11,989 nucleotides of DNA, taken from NCBI GenBank assembly GCA_002427365.1, contig DIQT01000015.1:64437-76425 (forward strand), written 5' to 3'. The stretch comes from Caryophanales bacterium UBA5455. Its GTDB lineage: Bacteria; Bacillota_I; Bacilli_A; RFN20; CAG-826. A program made the position numbers and the translations under genes. This document shows, piece by piece, positions 1-6,568 of the stretch (position 1 is its first letter; every line of letters begins with the position of its first letter). Under the pieces are notes generated by a model. The model did no database searches, was not told where the DNA came from, and saw only the letters and a list, made by a program, of their open reading frames with translations.

Positions 1-1
1 G

Positions 2-427
2 GCAATTGTTGTTGATGAATATGGTGGAACCGCTGGCATCGTAACAATGGAAGACGTCTTAGAAGAACTCGTCGGAGAAATTTATGATGAATACGATGAA
101 ATCGAAGAAGATGACATTATTGAATTAAGTGAAAATCATTATCAAGTATCGCCGGATATGGAAGTTGATGAATTATTTGACGAACTTCATTTAGGTGAAG
201 CTCCCGCGAATCATAGCCCGCTTGTGGGTGGGTTTGTTTATGAACTTGCATCTTCACTTCCCGAAGTTGATATGGAAGTAACACTAAATCACCGCGTTGA
301 AACGCATGAAGTGGAAAAATCATTCGCGACAAACTATTTATTAACATTTATTATTAAAGAAGTCGAAAACCGGCGGATTGTTAAACTTGAATTAATTATT
401 GAAAAACTTAATGAAGAAGAAATCTAA
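2..427 (+). CDS. CBS-domain / CorC-HlyC (hemolysin-like, CNNM family) membrane protein, C-terminal part
   Basis: This gene is cut by the left edge; the open frame runs from base 2 to a TAA at 425-427, giving about 141 codons. It opens inside the second CBS domain, whose end is recognisable (VVDEYGGTAGIVTMEDVLEE), followed by a short acidic linker. The last 80 or so residues match the CorC_HlyC transporter-associated domain, including PLVGGFVYEL and a final strand around VENRRIVKLELIIEK. Family members are membrane proteins with an N-terminal DUF21/CNNM membrane domain, linked to divalent cation (Mg/Co) transport or tolerance; the name hemolysin is historical. The membrane part would lie upstream of the window. 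An internal ATG at 47 is not the real start, because conserved CBS sequence continues upstream of it to the window edge. The family call is firm; substrate and exact orthologue are unknown. Confidence 0.9.
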   Translation, partial: AIVVDEYGGTAGIVTMEDVLEELVGEIYDEYDEIEEDDIIELSENHYQVSPDMEVDELFDELHLGEAPANHSPLVGGFVYELASSLPEVDMEVTLNHRVETHEVEKSFATNYLLTFIIKEVENRRIVKLELIIEKLNEEEI

Positions 428-469
428 CGAAAAACGCTAATTAATCAGGCTGGTAATCATCAATTTGCT

Positions 470-498
470 ATTACCGCCGTTTAAATTTGTGTTATAAT
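470..498 (+). promoter_or_regulatory. Extended -10 promoter of the alaS operon
   Basis: A perfect TATAAT lies at 493-498, preceded by TG at 490-491, which gives the extended -10 pattern TGnTATAAT. The best -35 candidate (TTACCG at 471-476, 16-base spacer) is poor, so recognition would rest on the extended -10. Transcription would begin near 505, just before Stem I of the T-box, which supports the call. Confidence 0.75.
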
Positions 499-504
499 AA
501 ATCA

Positions 505-703
505 ATCGATAAGAAAACGAAGCTTTACGAAAACGATTAGCGACAACGGACGATGGTGCAAGCGTTGCGTGGGAGTAAAGTAGGCCACTTTCTTGATAAG
601 ACTAACTATCTTCGTCGCTCGCGTTAAGAGTAATTAAGAGCATTACAAACGTAATGAATAAGGATGGTACCGCGAGCATTTCGTTCCTTAAGGTACTTTT
701 TTT
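505..703 (+). promoter_or_regulatory. Alanine T-box riboswitch in the alaS leader
   Basis: This leader senses uncharged tRNA-Ala and switches between termination and readthrough into alaS. Stem I can be folded by hand. Its lower helix is AAGAAA 511-516 with TTTCTT 589-594, and the helix above is CTTTAC 523-528 with GTAAAG 575-580. The internal loop between them carries GCC (584-586) followed by A587, an alanine codon in the place expected of the specifier. A GGTG motif at 554-557 sits in the distal part. Stem III is CATTAC 641-646 with GTAATG 651-656. The conserved T-box core follows at 660-674. In the antiterminator, AAGGA 660-664 pairs with TCCTT 685-689 and GCGA 672-675 pairs with TCGT 681-684. 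These leave the 7-base bulge TGGTACC (665-671), whose TGGT complements an ACCA tRNA 3' end. Structures are by eye, not computed. Confidence 0.95.
667..703 (+). terminator. T-box transcription terminator (mutually exclusive with the antiterminator)
   Basis: GTACC 667-671 can pair with GGTAC 692-696, directly before seven T residues (697-703). The left arm lies in the T-box bulge that would otherwise bind the tRNA acceptor end, so terminator and antiterminator compete. The outer stem is only about 5 bp; the GCGA/TCGT helix may stack inside it. Confidence 0.8.
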
Positions 704-723
704 ATGTTTAAGGAGAATAACGT

Positions 724-3339
724 ATGAAAAAATTAACTGGTCAACAAATTCGTGAAACTTGGATCCGTTTTTATAAAGAACGGGGCCACCAACAAATTGC
801 GTCCGCTAGTTTGGTCCCCCATGATGACCCAACTTTATTATGGATTAATGCTGGGGTCGCGGCGTTAAAAAAATATTTTGATGGAAGTATAATTCCTAGT
901 AACCCCCGCCTTGTCAATGTCCAAAAATCAATTCGGACAAATGATATTGAAAACGTTGGACGGACCGCGCGCCATCACACCTTTTTTGAAATGCTTGGCA
1001 ACTTCTCAATTGGCGATTATTTCCGGGCCGAAATGCTTCCTTGGGCGTTAGAAATTTTAACTTCACCCGAATACTTTGGAATGCCCGTTGATAAACTATA
1101 TATGACATATCACCCAAGTGATAGCGATACATTACATACATGGCTTAAAGCGGGAGTGAACGAAGATCATTTAATTCCGCTTGAAGGTAACTACTGGGAA
1201 ATTGGTGAAGGACCAGCGGGTCCAAATACCGAAGTGTTTTTTGACCGTGGCGAAAAATATGACCCAACCAAACAAGGATTACGGTTATTAAAAGAAGATT
1301 TAGATAATGACCGCTATATCGAAATTTGGGGCATTGTTTTCTCGCAATATAACGCTAAAGTAGGTGTTGCACGGGAAGATTATAAAGAACTTCCTTCAAA
1401 AAACATCGATACCGGTGCGGGATTAGAACGGATTGCGTGTGTACTTCAAGAAACACCAACAAACTTTGAAACTGACTTATTTATGCCAATTATTAAAGCA
1501 ACAGAAGTTCTTAGTAATAAGCAATATGTTGAAGAAAACTACATGAGTTTCCGCGTAATTGCCGATCATATTCGGGCATTAACTTTTGCCTTAAGTGATG
1601 GCGCGGCGTTTTCAAATGAAGGCCGTGGTTACGTTTTACGGCGGATTGTTCGCAGGGCAATGCGCTATGGGCAAAAGCTTGGCATTAGCGAACCATTCCT
1701 TTATAAATTAGTCGATACTGTTGTTGAACACTACAAAGATTTCTATCCTAACTTGACAACGCAAGCAAGTAAAGTTGCCCAAAGTATTAAAGTTGAAGAA
1801 GAAAAGTTTATTAAAACGCTCGCTTCCGGCGAAGCATTATTACGAAAATTCTTACTTGAAAATGTCAATTTAAGTGGTGATGATGCGTTTAAACTTTATG
1901 ATACATATGGTTTCCCAATTGACTTAACGGTGGAAATCGTTGAAGAAGCGGGGGGCATTGTTGATTTAGACCGTTTCCAAGTCTTACTCGATGAACAACG
2001 GGTGCGGGCGCGCTTAGCGCGTGATAATGAAGGTAGTATGAACGCGCAATCCGCTGACTTATTAAATTTCACCGCGGAAGATAAGTTCCATTACGGAAAC
2101 CTAGAGGAAATTACGACAACTGTCATTGGCCTATTTAAAGATGGGGTCGCGGTTGATGAGCTTGAAGAATATGGCGAAATTGTCGTTAAATCAACGAACT
2201 TTTATGCGGAAAGCGGTGGTCAAATTGGTGATCAAGGCGAAATTAGTGGTAAAAACTTCCTAGCAAGCGTAACGGACACCCTCCTGGCGCCGCATGGCCA
2301 ACATTTACATTTTGTAAAAGTAAATAAAGGTAGTGTTCAAGTAGGCGACGAAGTAACTTTACATCTTGATGTCAAACGCCGGCGGTTAACGATGCGAAAT
2401 CACTCGGCAACGCACTTACTTGACCAAGTGTTAAGCGATGTTCTTGGTGGCGATGTCCATCAACAAGGAAGCTTTGTTGGTCCAAATTATTTACGTTTTG
2501 ATATTAACTATAATGGCCCAATTAATGAAAAAGACCTTAGCGAAATCGAAAAACGTGTTAATGAATTAATTGCTGCTGCGTTAGTCCAAACAACCAAAAT
2601 TTTACCAATTGAAGAAGCGAAGAAAACCGGTGCGAAATCATTATTTGATGAAAAATACGCTGATTTAGTCCGCGTTGTAAGTTTTGGTGATTATTCGAAA
2701 GAATTTTGTGGGGGCACCCACGTCTTAAATACCGATGAAATTGGTTTATTTGTTATTGAACATGAACGGGCGGTCGCTGCCGGTGTTCGCCGGATTGAAG
2801 CAAAAACTTCCTTAGGTGCGTTTGAATTACTTAAAGGCCGGGAAGGACTCCTAAATGAAGCAAAAGACCTCCTTGGTGCGGGTTCGATTCAAGAAGTAAA
2901 TCAAACAATTAAATCAAACAAAAAAGAACAAGAAAGTTTAAAAGATGAATTAAGTCGGCTTAAAGATAAACTTTCAAGTTTAGAAGCAAATAAATTAAAA
3001 GATGAATTTAATGAAGTTAACGGTGTTAACTTACTCGTTAAACATTTACGTAGTTATTCGCGTGACGGCCTTGGTCAAGTTGTTGATGCACTTAAAGATG
3101 AACACGAAGTTGCGGTAATCGTCTTAAGTGGTGAAGATAACACCAACTATCCGCTTGCAATTTATGTAAGTGATGCTGCCCAAAAGCGTGGCTTAAAAGC
3201 CGGTGCTTTAATGAAAGAAGTTGCTCTTAAATTAGGTGGCTCCGGTGGTGGACGGCCAGGCTTTGCTAGTGGCGCAGCTAAAGACTTAACAAAACTTAGT
3301 GAAGTTAAACCACTTGTGGAGAGAATAATTAATGGCTAA
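724..3339 (+). CDS. alaS: Alanine--tRNA ligase (alanyl-tRNA synthetase)
   Basis: Cytoplasmic class II synthetase that charges tRNA-Ala with alanine and removes misactivated serine and glycine. The 871 residues are normal full length. The catalytic domain contains TARHHTFFEMLGNFSIGDYF (81-100, motif 2 region) and GAAFSNEGRGYVLRR (293-307, motif 3 region). The editing domain keeps its zinc-type ligand set: HSATH (H560, H564) and CGGTH (C662, H666). A charged coiled coil covers about 726-765, and the C-Ala/DHHA1 domain ends with the glycine-rich GGSGGGRPGFASG from residue 838. The ATG at 724 has AGGAG at 711-715, 8 bases upstream. Expression is governed by the T-box immediately before it. The 3' end overlaps ruvX by 8 bases. 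No key residue appears missing. Confidence 0.99.
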   Translation: MKKLTGQQIRETWIRFYKERGHQQIASASLVPHDDPTLLWINAGVAALKKYFDGSIIPSNPRLVNVQKSIRTNDIENVGRTARHHTFFEMLGNFSIGDYFRAEMLPWALEILTSPEYFGMPVDKLYMTYHPSDSDTLHTWLKAGVNEDHLIPLEGNYWEIGEGPAGPNTEVFFDRGEKYDPTKQGLRLLKEDLDNDRYIEIWGIVFSQYNAKVGVAREDYKELPSKNIDTGAGLERIACVLQETPTNFETDLFMPIIKATEVLSNKQYVEENYMSFRVIADHIRALTFALSDGAAFSNEGRGYVLRRIVRRAMRYGQKLGISEPFLYKLVDTVVEHYKDFYPNLTTQASKVAQSIKVEEEKFIKTLASGEALLRKFLLENVNLSGDDAFKLYDTYGFPIDLTVEIVEEAGGIVDLDRFQVLLDEQRVRARLARDNEGSMNAQSADLLNFTAEDKFHYGNLEEITTTVIGLFKDGVAVDELEEYGEIVVKSTNFYAESGGQIGDQGEISGKNFLASVTDTLLAPHGQHLHFVKVNKGSVQVGDEVTLHLDVKRRRLTMRNHSATHLLDQVLSDVLGGDVHQQGSFVGPNYLRFDINYNGPINEKDLSEIEKRVNELIAAALVQTTKILPIEEAKKTGAKSLFDEKYADLVRVVSFGDYSKEFCGGTHVLNTDEIGLFVIEHERAVAAGVRRIEAKTSLGAFELLKGREGLLNEAKDLLGAGSIQEVNQTIKSNKKEQESLKDELSRLKDKLSSLEANKLKDEFNEVNGVNLLVKHLRSYSRDGLGQVVDALKDEHEVAVIVLSGEDNTNYPLAIYVSDAAQKRGLKAGALMKEVALKLGGSGGGRPGFASGAAKDLTKLSEVKPLVERIING

Positions 3340-3769
3340 AATTCTTGCTCTTGATTTAGGAACAAAAACATTAGGAATTGCGATTAGTAACGATCAGCAA
3401 AATCTTGCCCTTCGCCATGAACAATTTAATTTTCGGGTGGGTAATTATCGGGCAGCGCGGGAAAAAGTAATCGCGGTTGCAAGTGAAAATAATATTAAAG
3501 ATATTGTCATTGGCTATCCACTCCATGAAGATGGTCATGAAGGCGAACGAACAGCAAGCGTTGACCGCTTTATTGGAGATATTAATAAAATTAACCCCGA
3601 TTTAAATTTCATAAAAGTTGATGAACGTTATTCGACAATTGAAGCTAATGAACGTTTAGCAAATTTAGGGTATAATACTTATAAACGAAAGGAAGTCGTC
3701 GATATGTGGGCTGCCCAAGTCATTTTAGAAACATATTTAGCGCGACTAATGGAACAAAACAATGGATGA
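3332..3769 (+). CDS. ruvX: RuvX/YqgF family RNase H-fold nuclease (putative pre-16S rRNA nuclease / Holliday junction resolvase)
   Basis: A small cytoplasmic nuclease of 145 residues, typical for the family, with an RNase H fold. Acidic active-site candidates are visible: D8 in ILALDLGTKTLGIAISN, the VDERYST motif (D97, E98), and D124 in EVVDMWAAQVILETYL. Homologues have been assigned both Holliday-junction cleavage and 5' maturation of 16S rRNA; the sequence alone does not separate these. The ATG overlaps the alaS stop by 8 bases and has GGAGAG at 3318-3323, 8 bases upstream. Overlap and shared direction indicate an operon with alaS. In Bacillus an ireB (DUF965) gene lies between alaS and ruvX; here it is absent. 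Confidence 0.96.
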   Translation: MAKILALDLGTKTLGIAISNDQQNLALRHEQFNFRVGNYRAAREKVIAVASENNIKDIVIGYPLHEDGHEGERTASVDRFIGDINKINPDLNFIKVDERYSTIEANERLANLGYNTYKRKEVVDMWAAQVILETYLARLMEQNNG

Positions 3770-4058
3770 AGTATATGTAGACGATGAAATTGTCTTAGTG
3801 GATGAAGAAGGTGTTGAACATACAGTAAACATTTTATTCACGTATGATAACGAAGACCGCGGCGCGCAATATGTCTTATTTTATGATAAAAATAATCCGG
3901 AAGAAATCATCGTTGCCCGGTATTATGAAGATGAAGAAAATCCTGACAATTTAATTTACGATTTAGACTTAAGTGATGAAGAACTTGACGAAGCTGAAGA
4001 AATTCTGGCAACATATCAAGAAGATCCTTCTATCCAAGACTTAATTGACGAAGAATAA
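3762..4058 (+). CDS. DUF1292 family protein (YrzB-like), function unknown
   Basis: A 98-residue, strongly acidic protein. DEIVLVDEEGVEHTVNILFTYDNED followed by YVLFYDKNN and an acidic C-terminal half matches the DUF1292 family, which in Bacillota usually sits directly downstream of ruvX. No catalytic motif, signal peptide or membrane segment is visible. The start overlaps the ruvX stop by 8 bases, with the same geometry as the alaS/ruvX junction, and only a weak GGA (3751-3753) lies upstream, so translation is probably coupled to ruvX. It is the last gene of the alaS operon. Family assignment rests on motif resemblance and position; the biochemical role is unknown. Confidence 0.9.
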   Translation: MDEVYVDDEIVLVDEEGVEHTVNILFTYDNEDRGAQYVLFYDKNNPEEIIVARYYEDEENPDNLIYDLDLSDEELDEAEEILATYQEDPSIQDLIDEE

Positions 4059-4066
4059 GTAAAAAT

Positions 4067-4098
4067 AAAAACGGTGTAGTTAATTACATCGTTTTTTT
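4067..4098 (+). terminator. Rho-independent terminator of the alaS-ruvX-DUF1292 operon
   Basis: The arms 4067-4078 and 4085-4096 pair almost fully (one G-T wobble at 4074/4089) around a 6-base loop. The right arm runs into seven T residues (4092-4098). It begins 9 bases after the DUF1292 stop codon. Confidence 0.9.
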
Positions 4099-4102
4099 AT
4101 CT

Positions 4103-4126
4103 AAAAAAAATCCTCCCTAATAGAGG
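4103..4126 (-). terminator. Terminator of the CHR transporter pair
   Basis: Read on the minus strand, CCTC (plus 4123-4126 as GAGG) pairs with GAGG (plus 4112-4115 as CCTC), followed by eight T residues (plus-strand A 4103-4110). The stem is short, so efficiency is uncertain, but it lies just past the stop of the minus-strand gene and back to back with the alaS operon terminator. Confidence 0.6.
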
Positions 4127-4135
4127 TTCTTTTAT

Positions 4136-4711
4136 TTAGGCGTAAACAATTAATCCAAAGATTGCGCTAATAAAAATTAGTAAGATAGGCGACATCGGCT
4201 TTTTGCGAATCAAGCGGATACCGAAATAAACAATGGCAAAATCAATCATTAATGTAAATGATGTTAAATTAAATGCTCCAAAGCGAGGGAAGAGCGGATC
4301 AACATTTTTAATAATGAGCGAAATCGCGGTTGCCGCAATTAAGCCAACGACAATTGGTTGAATGCCTTTCATCGCCCAAGCGACATATTTATTATCGCTA
4401 AAGCGGTGTAACCATTTAGCAATTATTAAAATAATAATAAAGCTTGGGAGGACAACTCCAAGAGTGGCTGTAAGCGCGCCTAAAATTCCCGCTTGTGAGG
4501 TCCCAATAAAGGTCGCCATATTTAAAGCGAAGGGACCAGGAGTCGATTCACTAATCGCAATAAAGGAAATAACTTCTTCCTCAAGTAACCAGCCACGCGT
4601 AACAACTTCACTTTTAATTAGGGGAATCATCGCATACCCGCCACCAAAAGTGAAGAGGCCAATCTTAAAGAAAACAAGAAATAGTTTTAAGATTAATAAC
4701 CAATCAACCAT
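4136..4711 (-). CDS. Chromate transporter family (CHR) half-size protein, second subunit
   Basis: An integral membrane protein of 191 residues with a single CHR domain (half the length of classical ChrA). Diagnostic motifs are FGGGYAMIPL (22-31) and ESTPGP (55-60), followed by several long hydrophobic stretches to the C-terminus, about five or six membrane segments. Short-chain CHR proteins normally occur as adjacent pairs thought to work together, and proven members export chromate; the true substrate here is not known. The ATG shares one base with the upstream gene's stop (TAATG), with GGGAGG at 4725-4720, 8 bases upstream, so the two genes are co-transcribed. No adjacent regulator gene is seen. 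The family is certain; chromate specificity is inferred only from the family name. Confidence 0.93.
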   Translation of the reverse strand: MVDWLLILKLFLVFFKIGLFTFGGGYAMIPLIKSEVVTRGWLLEEEVISFIAISESTPGPFALNMATFIGTSQAGILGALTATLGVVLPSFIIILIIAKWLHRFSDNKYVAWAMKGIQPIVVGLIAATAISLIIKNVDPLFPRFGAFNLTSFTLMIDFAIVYFGIRLIRKKPMSPILLIFISAIFGLIVYA

Positions 4712-5289
4712 TATTTTTTCCTCCCTTTAACATTGTTAAGGAGACTATAGTAAAATAGCCCGAGAAAAATTCCCGCAAGAATAAAATAAACGGAGGAGAA
4801 GTTCCAGGCAAACGCATCAATTAAAATTTGGAGAATAAACGTAATTCCAATTAAGACAAAGGCGAACCACCCTTTTTCAATTTTTTTCGAAAGTTTAAGC
4901 GCAGCGTCTAAGATTAAAATTGAAACCGCGGCTTGAATCCCTTTAAACATATTTTGAATAAATGTAAATTGCATAAAATCATGAAAGAAGTAGGAAATAA
5001 TTGTGATAATTGTAAATGGCGGAATAATTAATCCAAGTGTTGCAAAAAAGGCACCCCAAAAACCAGCAACGCGGTAGCCAACATATGTCGCAGCGTTAAT
5101 ACTTAAAGGACCAGGAGTTGATTCACTAATAATAACAATAGAAAAAATTTCTTCGCTATTAAGCCATTTCTTTCGTTCGCTAATTTCGTTTTGAATTAAC
5201 GGAATCATCGCGTAACCGCCACCGAAAGTAAAGGCACTAATTTTGAAGAAGGTAATAAATAATGACCAAAACTTTTTAAACCGTTCCAT
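4711..5289 (-). CDS. Chromate transporter family (CHR) half-size protein, first subunit
   Basis: The first gene of the minus-strand pair, 192 residues, with one CHR domain. It shares FGGGYAMIPL (22-31) and ESTPGP (56-61) with its neighbour, and the two proteins look like products of an old duplication. Hydrophobic segments follow at the GFWGAFFATLGLIIPP region, the GWFAFVLIGITFILQ region and near the C-terminus; the tail is basic (NNVKGRKK). The ATG has a GAGG ribosome binding site at plus 5295-5298, only 5 bases away. A TATAAT at 5312-5307 (minus) provides a likely promoter. In the Bacillus-like order greA lies downstream of the alaS-ruvX cluster, so this pair sits between genes that are neighbours elsewhere. 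Transport activity is likely; the ion is unknown. Confidence 0.93.
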   Translation of the reverse strand: MERFKKFWSLFITFFKISAFTFGGGYAMIPLIQNEISERKKWLNSEEIFSIVIISESTPGPLSINAATYVGYRVAGFWGAFFATLGLIIPPFTIITIISYFFHDFMQFTFIQNMFKGIQAAVSILILDAALKLSKKIEKGWFAFVLIGITFILQILIDAFAWNFSSVYFILAGIFLGLFYYSLLNNVKGRKK

Positions 5290-5306
5290 ATTTTCCTCGC
5301 CGTACT

Positions 5307-5341
5307 ATTATAGAGAATTAAACATCGTTTATCTAGTTTAA
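5307..5341 (-). promoter_or_regulatory. Probable promoter of the CHR transporter pair, with inverted repeat
   Basis: On the minus strand TATAAT lies at 5312-5307, 17 bases before the ATG at 5289. No good -35 is seen. A 6-bp inverted repeat, TTAAAC 5318-5323 and GTTTAA 5336-5341, overlaps the spacer and the -35 zone and might be an operator, though an AT-rich repeat of this size may be chance. Confidence 0.5.
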
Positions 5342-5457
5342 AAGAGTAAAAACGCCGACAAATCACACGAATGAACAATTAAATTACGTAAAATTGGTTA
5401 ATTCGGTAAAAGAATTGTCGTTCCTAATTTTTATGTCTAGCATTAAGGCGTGTCTTT

Positions 5458-5466
5458 TGCTATAAT
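5458..5466 (+). promoter_or_regulatory. Extended -10 promoter of greA
   Basis: TGC followed by a perfect TATAAT (5461-5466) forms an extended -10; there is no convincing -35. Transcription would start about 5473, roughly 20 bases before the greA ATG. The element lies inside a longer in-frame reading with a GTG at 5450, which rules that start out. Confidence 0.7.
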
Positions 5467-5494
5467 ATTGCCCGTAATAAAGGATGGTAATATT

Positions 5495-5971
5495 ATGGTT
5501 TCAAATACAAATACAATTTATTTAACGTCAGAAGGTAAAAGAAAATACGAAGAAGAATTAACAAAACTTATTAACGAAGATCGGCCAAGTGTCTTAGAAG
5601 AAATTGCCGCAGCGCGAACCCACGGTGACTTAAGCGAAAACGCTGACTATGATGCCGCACGTAATCGTCAAGGTGAAGTTGAAAAACGGATTGCAGAAAT
5701 TGAAGAAATTCTTTCAAATGCGATTGAAGTTCAAGATGCGACATCAAATGATTTCGTTGACTTATCAACAACGGTCACGATGGTTGATTTAAGTGAAAAT
5801 GCGACGTATGTTTATAAAATTGTTGGTGTTGGTGAAGCTCGTCCGTTAGAAAATACAATTTCTTATACATCACCACTTGGTGTTGCCTTATTAAACAAAC
5901 GGGTTGGCGATATTGTAACTGTTAATGCACCCAAACCATACGAAGTCCAAATTATTAAAATTGAAATTTAA
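5495..5971 (+). CDS. greA: Transcription elongation factor GreA
   Basis: GreA binds the secondary channel of RNA polymerase and stimulates cleavage of backtracked RNA so that stalled elongation resumes. From the ATG at 5495 it has 158 residues, equal to the usual family length. The N-terminal coiled coil (about 1-75) carries the acidic tip in ARTHGDLSENADYDAAR, with D45 and E48 as the expected catalytic acids. The C-terminal FKBP-like domain includes YKIVGVGEARP and ISYTSPLGVALLNKRVGD. The frame could extend to a GTG at 5450, but those 15 codons overlap the -10 promoter; AGGATGG at 5481-5487 serves the ATG. A terminator follows at 6005-6034. Confidence 0.97.
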   Translation: MVSNTNTIYLTSEGKRKYEEELTKLINEDRPSVLEEIAAARTHGDLSENADYDAARNRQGEVEKRIAEIEEILSNAIEVQDATSNDFVDLSTTVTMVDLSENATYVYKIVGVGEARPLENTISYTSPLGVALLNKRVGDIVTVNAPKPYEVQIIKIEI

Positions 5972-6004
5972 AAAGTAACAAAATTCATTCAAAATAGTAA
6001 AAAT

Positions 6005-6034
6005 CCTCCTACTTATTAGTAAGGAGGTTTTTTT
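6005..6034 (+). terminator. greA terminator whose 3' arm is also the comEA ribosome binding site
   Basis: CCTCCTACT (6005-6013) pairs with AGT-AAGGAGG (6018-6027, one bulged A at 6021) over a TATT loop, followed by seven T residues (6028-6034). The AAGGAGG of the right arm (6021-6027) is a perfect Shine-Dalgarno sequence 7 bases before the comEA ATG at 6035, with the T run as spacer. When the hairpin forms, the ribosome binding site is buried. Confidence 0.88.
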
Positions 6035-6568
6035 ATGTCAAAACTTATTATTGCGATTGTTCTAATTACGTTTGTGTCGATTTTTGTCTTAGTCAAGCTT
6101 GATCCAACTAATAGTCCTGCTGGACAAGATAGTGCGTTGTCGATAGTTGATGATAACTTCAATACGCTAAATATTAATGGAGAAGTAAATAATGCGGGGA
6201 GTTATATAGTACAAAAGGATGCGACGCTTGAAGAATTAATTTTAGCCGCCGGGGGTGTAACTACGAACGCAGATGACCGCGCATATAATGAAAGTATTAT
6301 CGTTACCCCAGGGGTAAGTTACTATATTGCCCCACTTTATGCGAAAAATGACATTTGTCATACGGAACCACTTGTTAAAGTAAATATTAATACGGCAAGT
6401 GCGGAAGAACTCCAAACCTTAACGGGTATTGGTCAAGTCGTTTCCCAAGCCATTTATAATTATAGGAGTCAAAACGGCTTATTTATGTATCTTGAAGAAA
6501 TTATGCAAGTAAGCGGGGTTGGCAATTCAACGTTTGAAAAAATCAAAGATTATATTATTTTACGATGA
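6035..6568 (+). CDS. comEA: ComEA family competence DNA-binding protein
   Basis: A membrane-anchored DNA receptor that binds incoming double-stranded DNA outside the cell membrane and delivers it to ComEC. The protein has 177 residues. One N-terminal membrane anchor lies at about 2-21 (LIIAIVLITFVSIFVLV). An SLBB domain follows at about 44-100 (LNINGEVNNAGSYIV, LILAAGG). Tandem helix-hairpin-helix motifs cover about 115-177: VNINTASAEELQTLTGIG (GIG 131-133) and EEIMQVSGVG (GVG 161-163), which bind the DNA backbone. The stop overlaps the comEC start by 4 bases (ATGA), so the pair is translationally coupled; comEB, present between them in Bacillus, is absent. I see no clear promoter in 5972-6034, so expression may depend on readthrough from greA. 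Confidence 0.96.
   Translation: MSKLIIAIVLITFVSIFVLVKLDPTNSPAGQDSALSIVDDNFNTLNINGEVNNAGSYIVQKDATLEELILAAGGVTTNADDRAYNESIIVTPGVSYYIAPLYAKNDICHTEPLVKVNINTASAEELQTLTGIGQVVSQAIYNYRSQNGLFMYLEEIMQVSGVGNSTFEKIKDYIILR

Noticed and set aside
452..475. Hairpin GGTAAT/ATTACC after the CorC-HlyC gene as a terminator.
   Set aside because: The 6-bp stem has a 12-base loop and no T run follows; it also overlaps the -35 area of the alaS promoter, so it is not convincing as a terminator.
4362..4730. Plus-strand open frame of 122 codons across the CHR transporter gene.
   Set aside because: It is antisense to a strongly supported transporter gene and its product resembles no family; a shadow frame.
4136..5289. 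The CHR pair as a recently acquired mobile element.
   Set aside because: No transposase, terminal repeats or target duplication is seen, and base composition looks like the neighbours. Insertion relative to the Bacillus order may be old.
5356..5420. CGACAA/TTGTCG inverted repeat between the CHR pair and greA as an RNA structure.
   Set aside because: Only 6 bp with more than 50 bases between the arms; expected by chance in a region of this size.
5450..5494. GTG start at 5450 giving a 173-residue GreA.
   Set aside because: The extra codons overlap the TGCTATAAT promoter, lack a ribosome binding site and lengthen GreA past its usual 158 residues. The ATG at 5495 has AGGATGG upstream.
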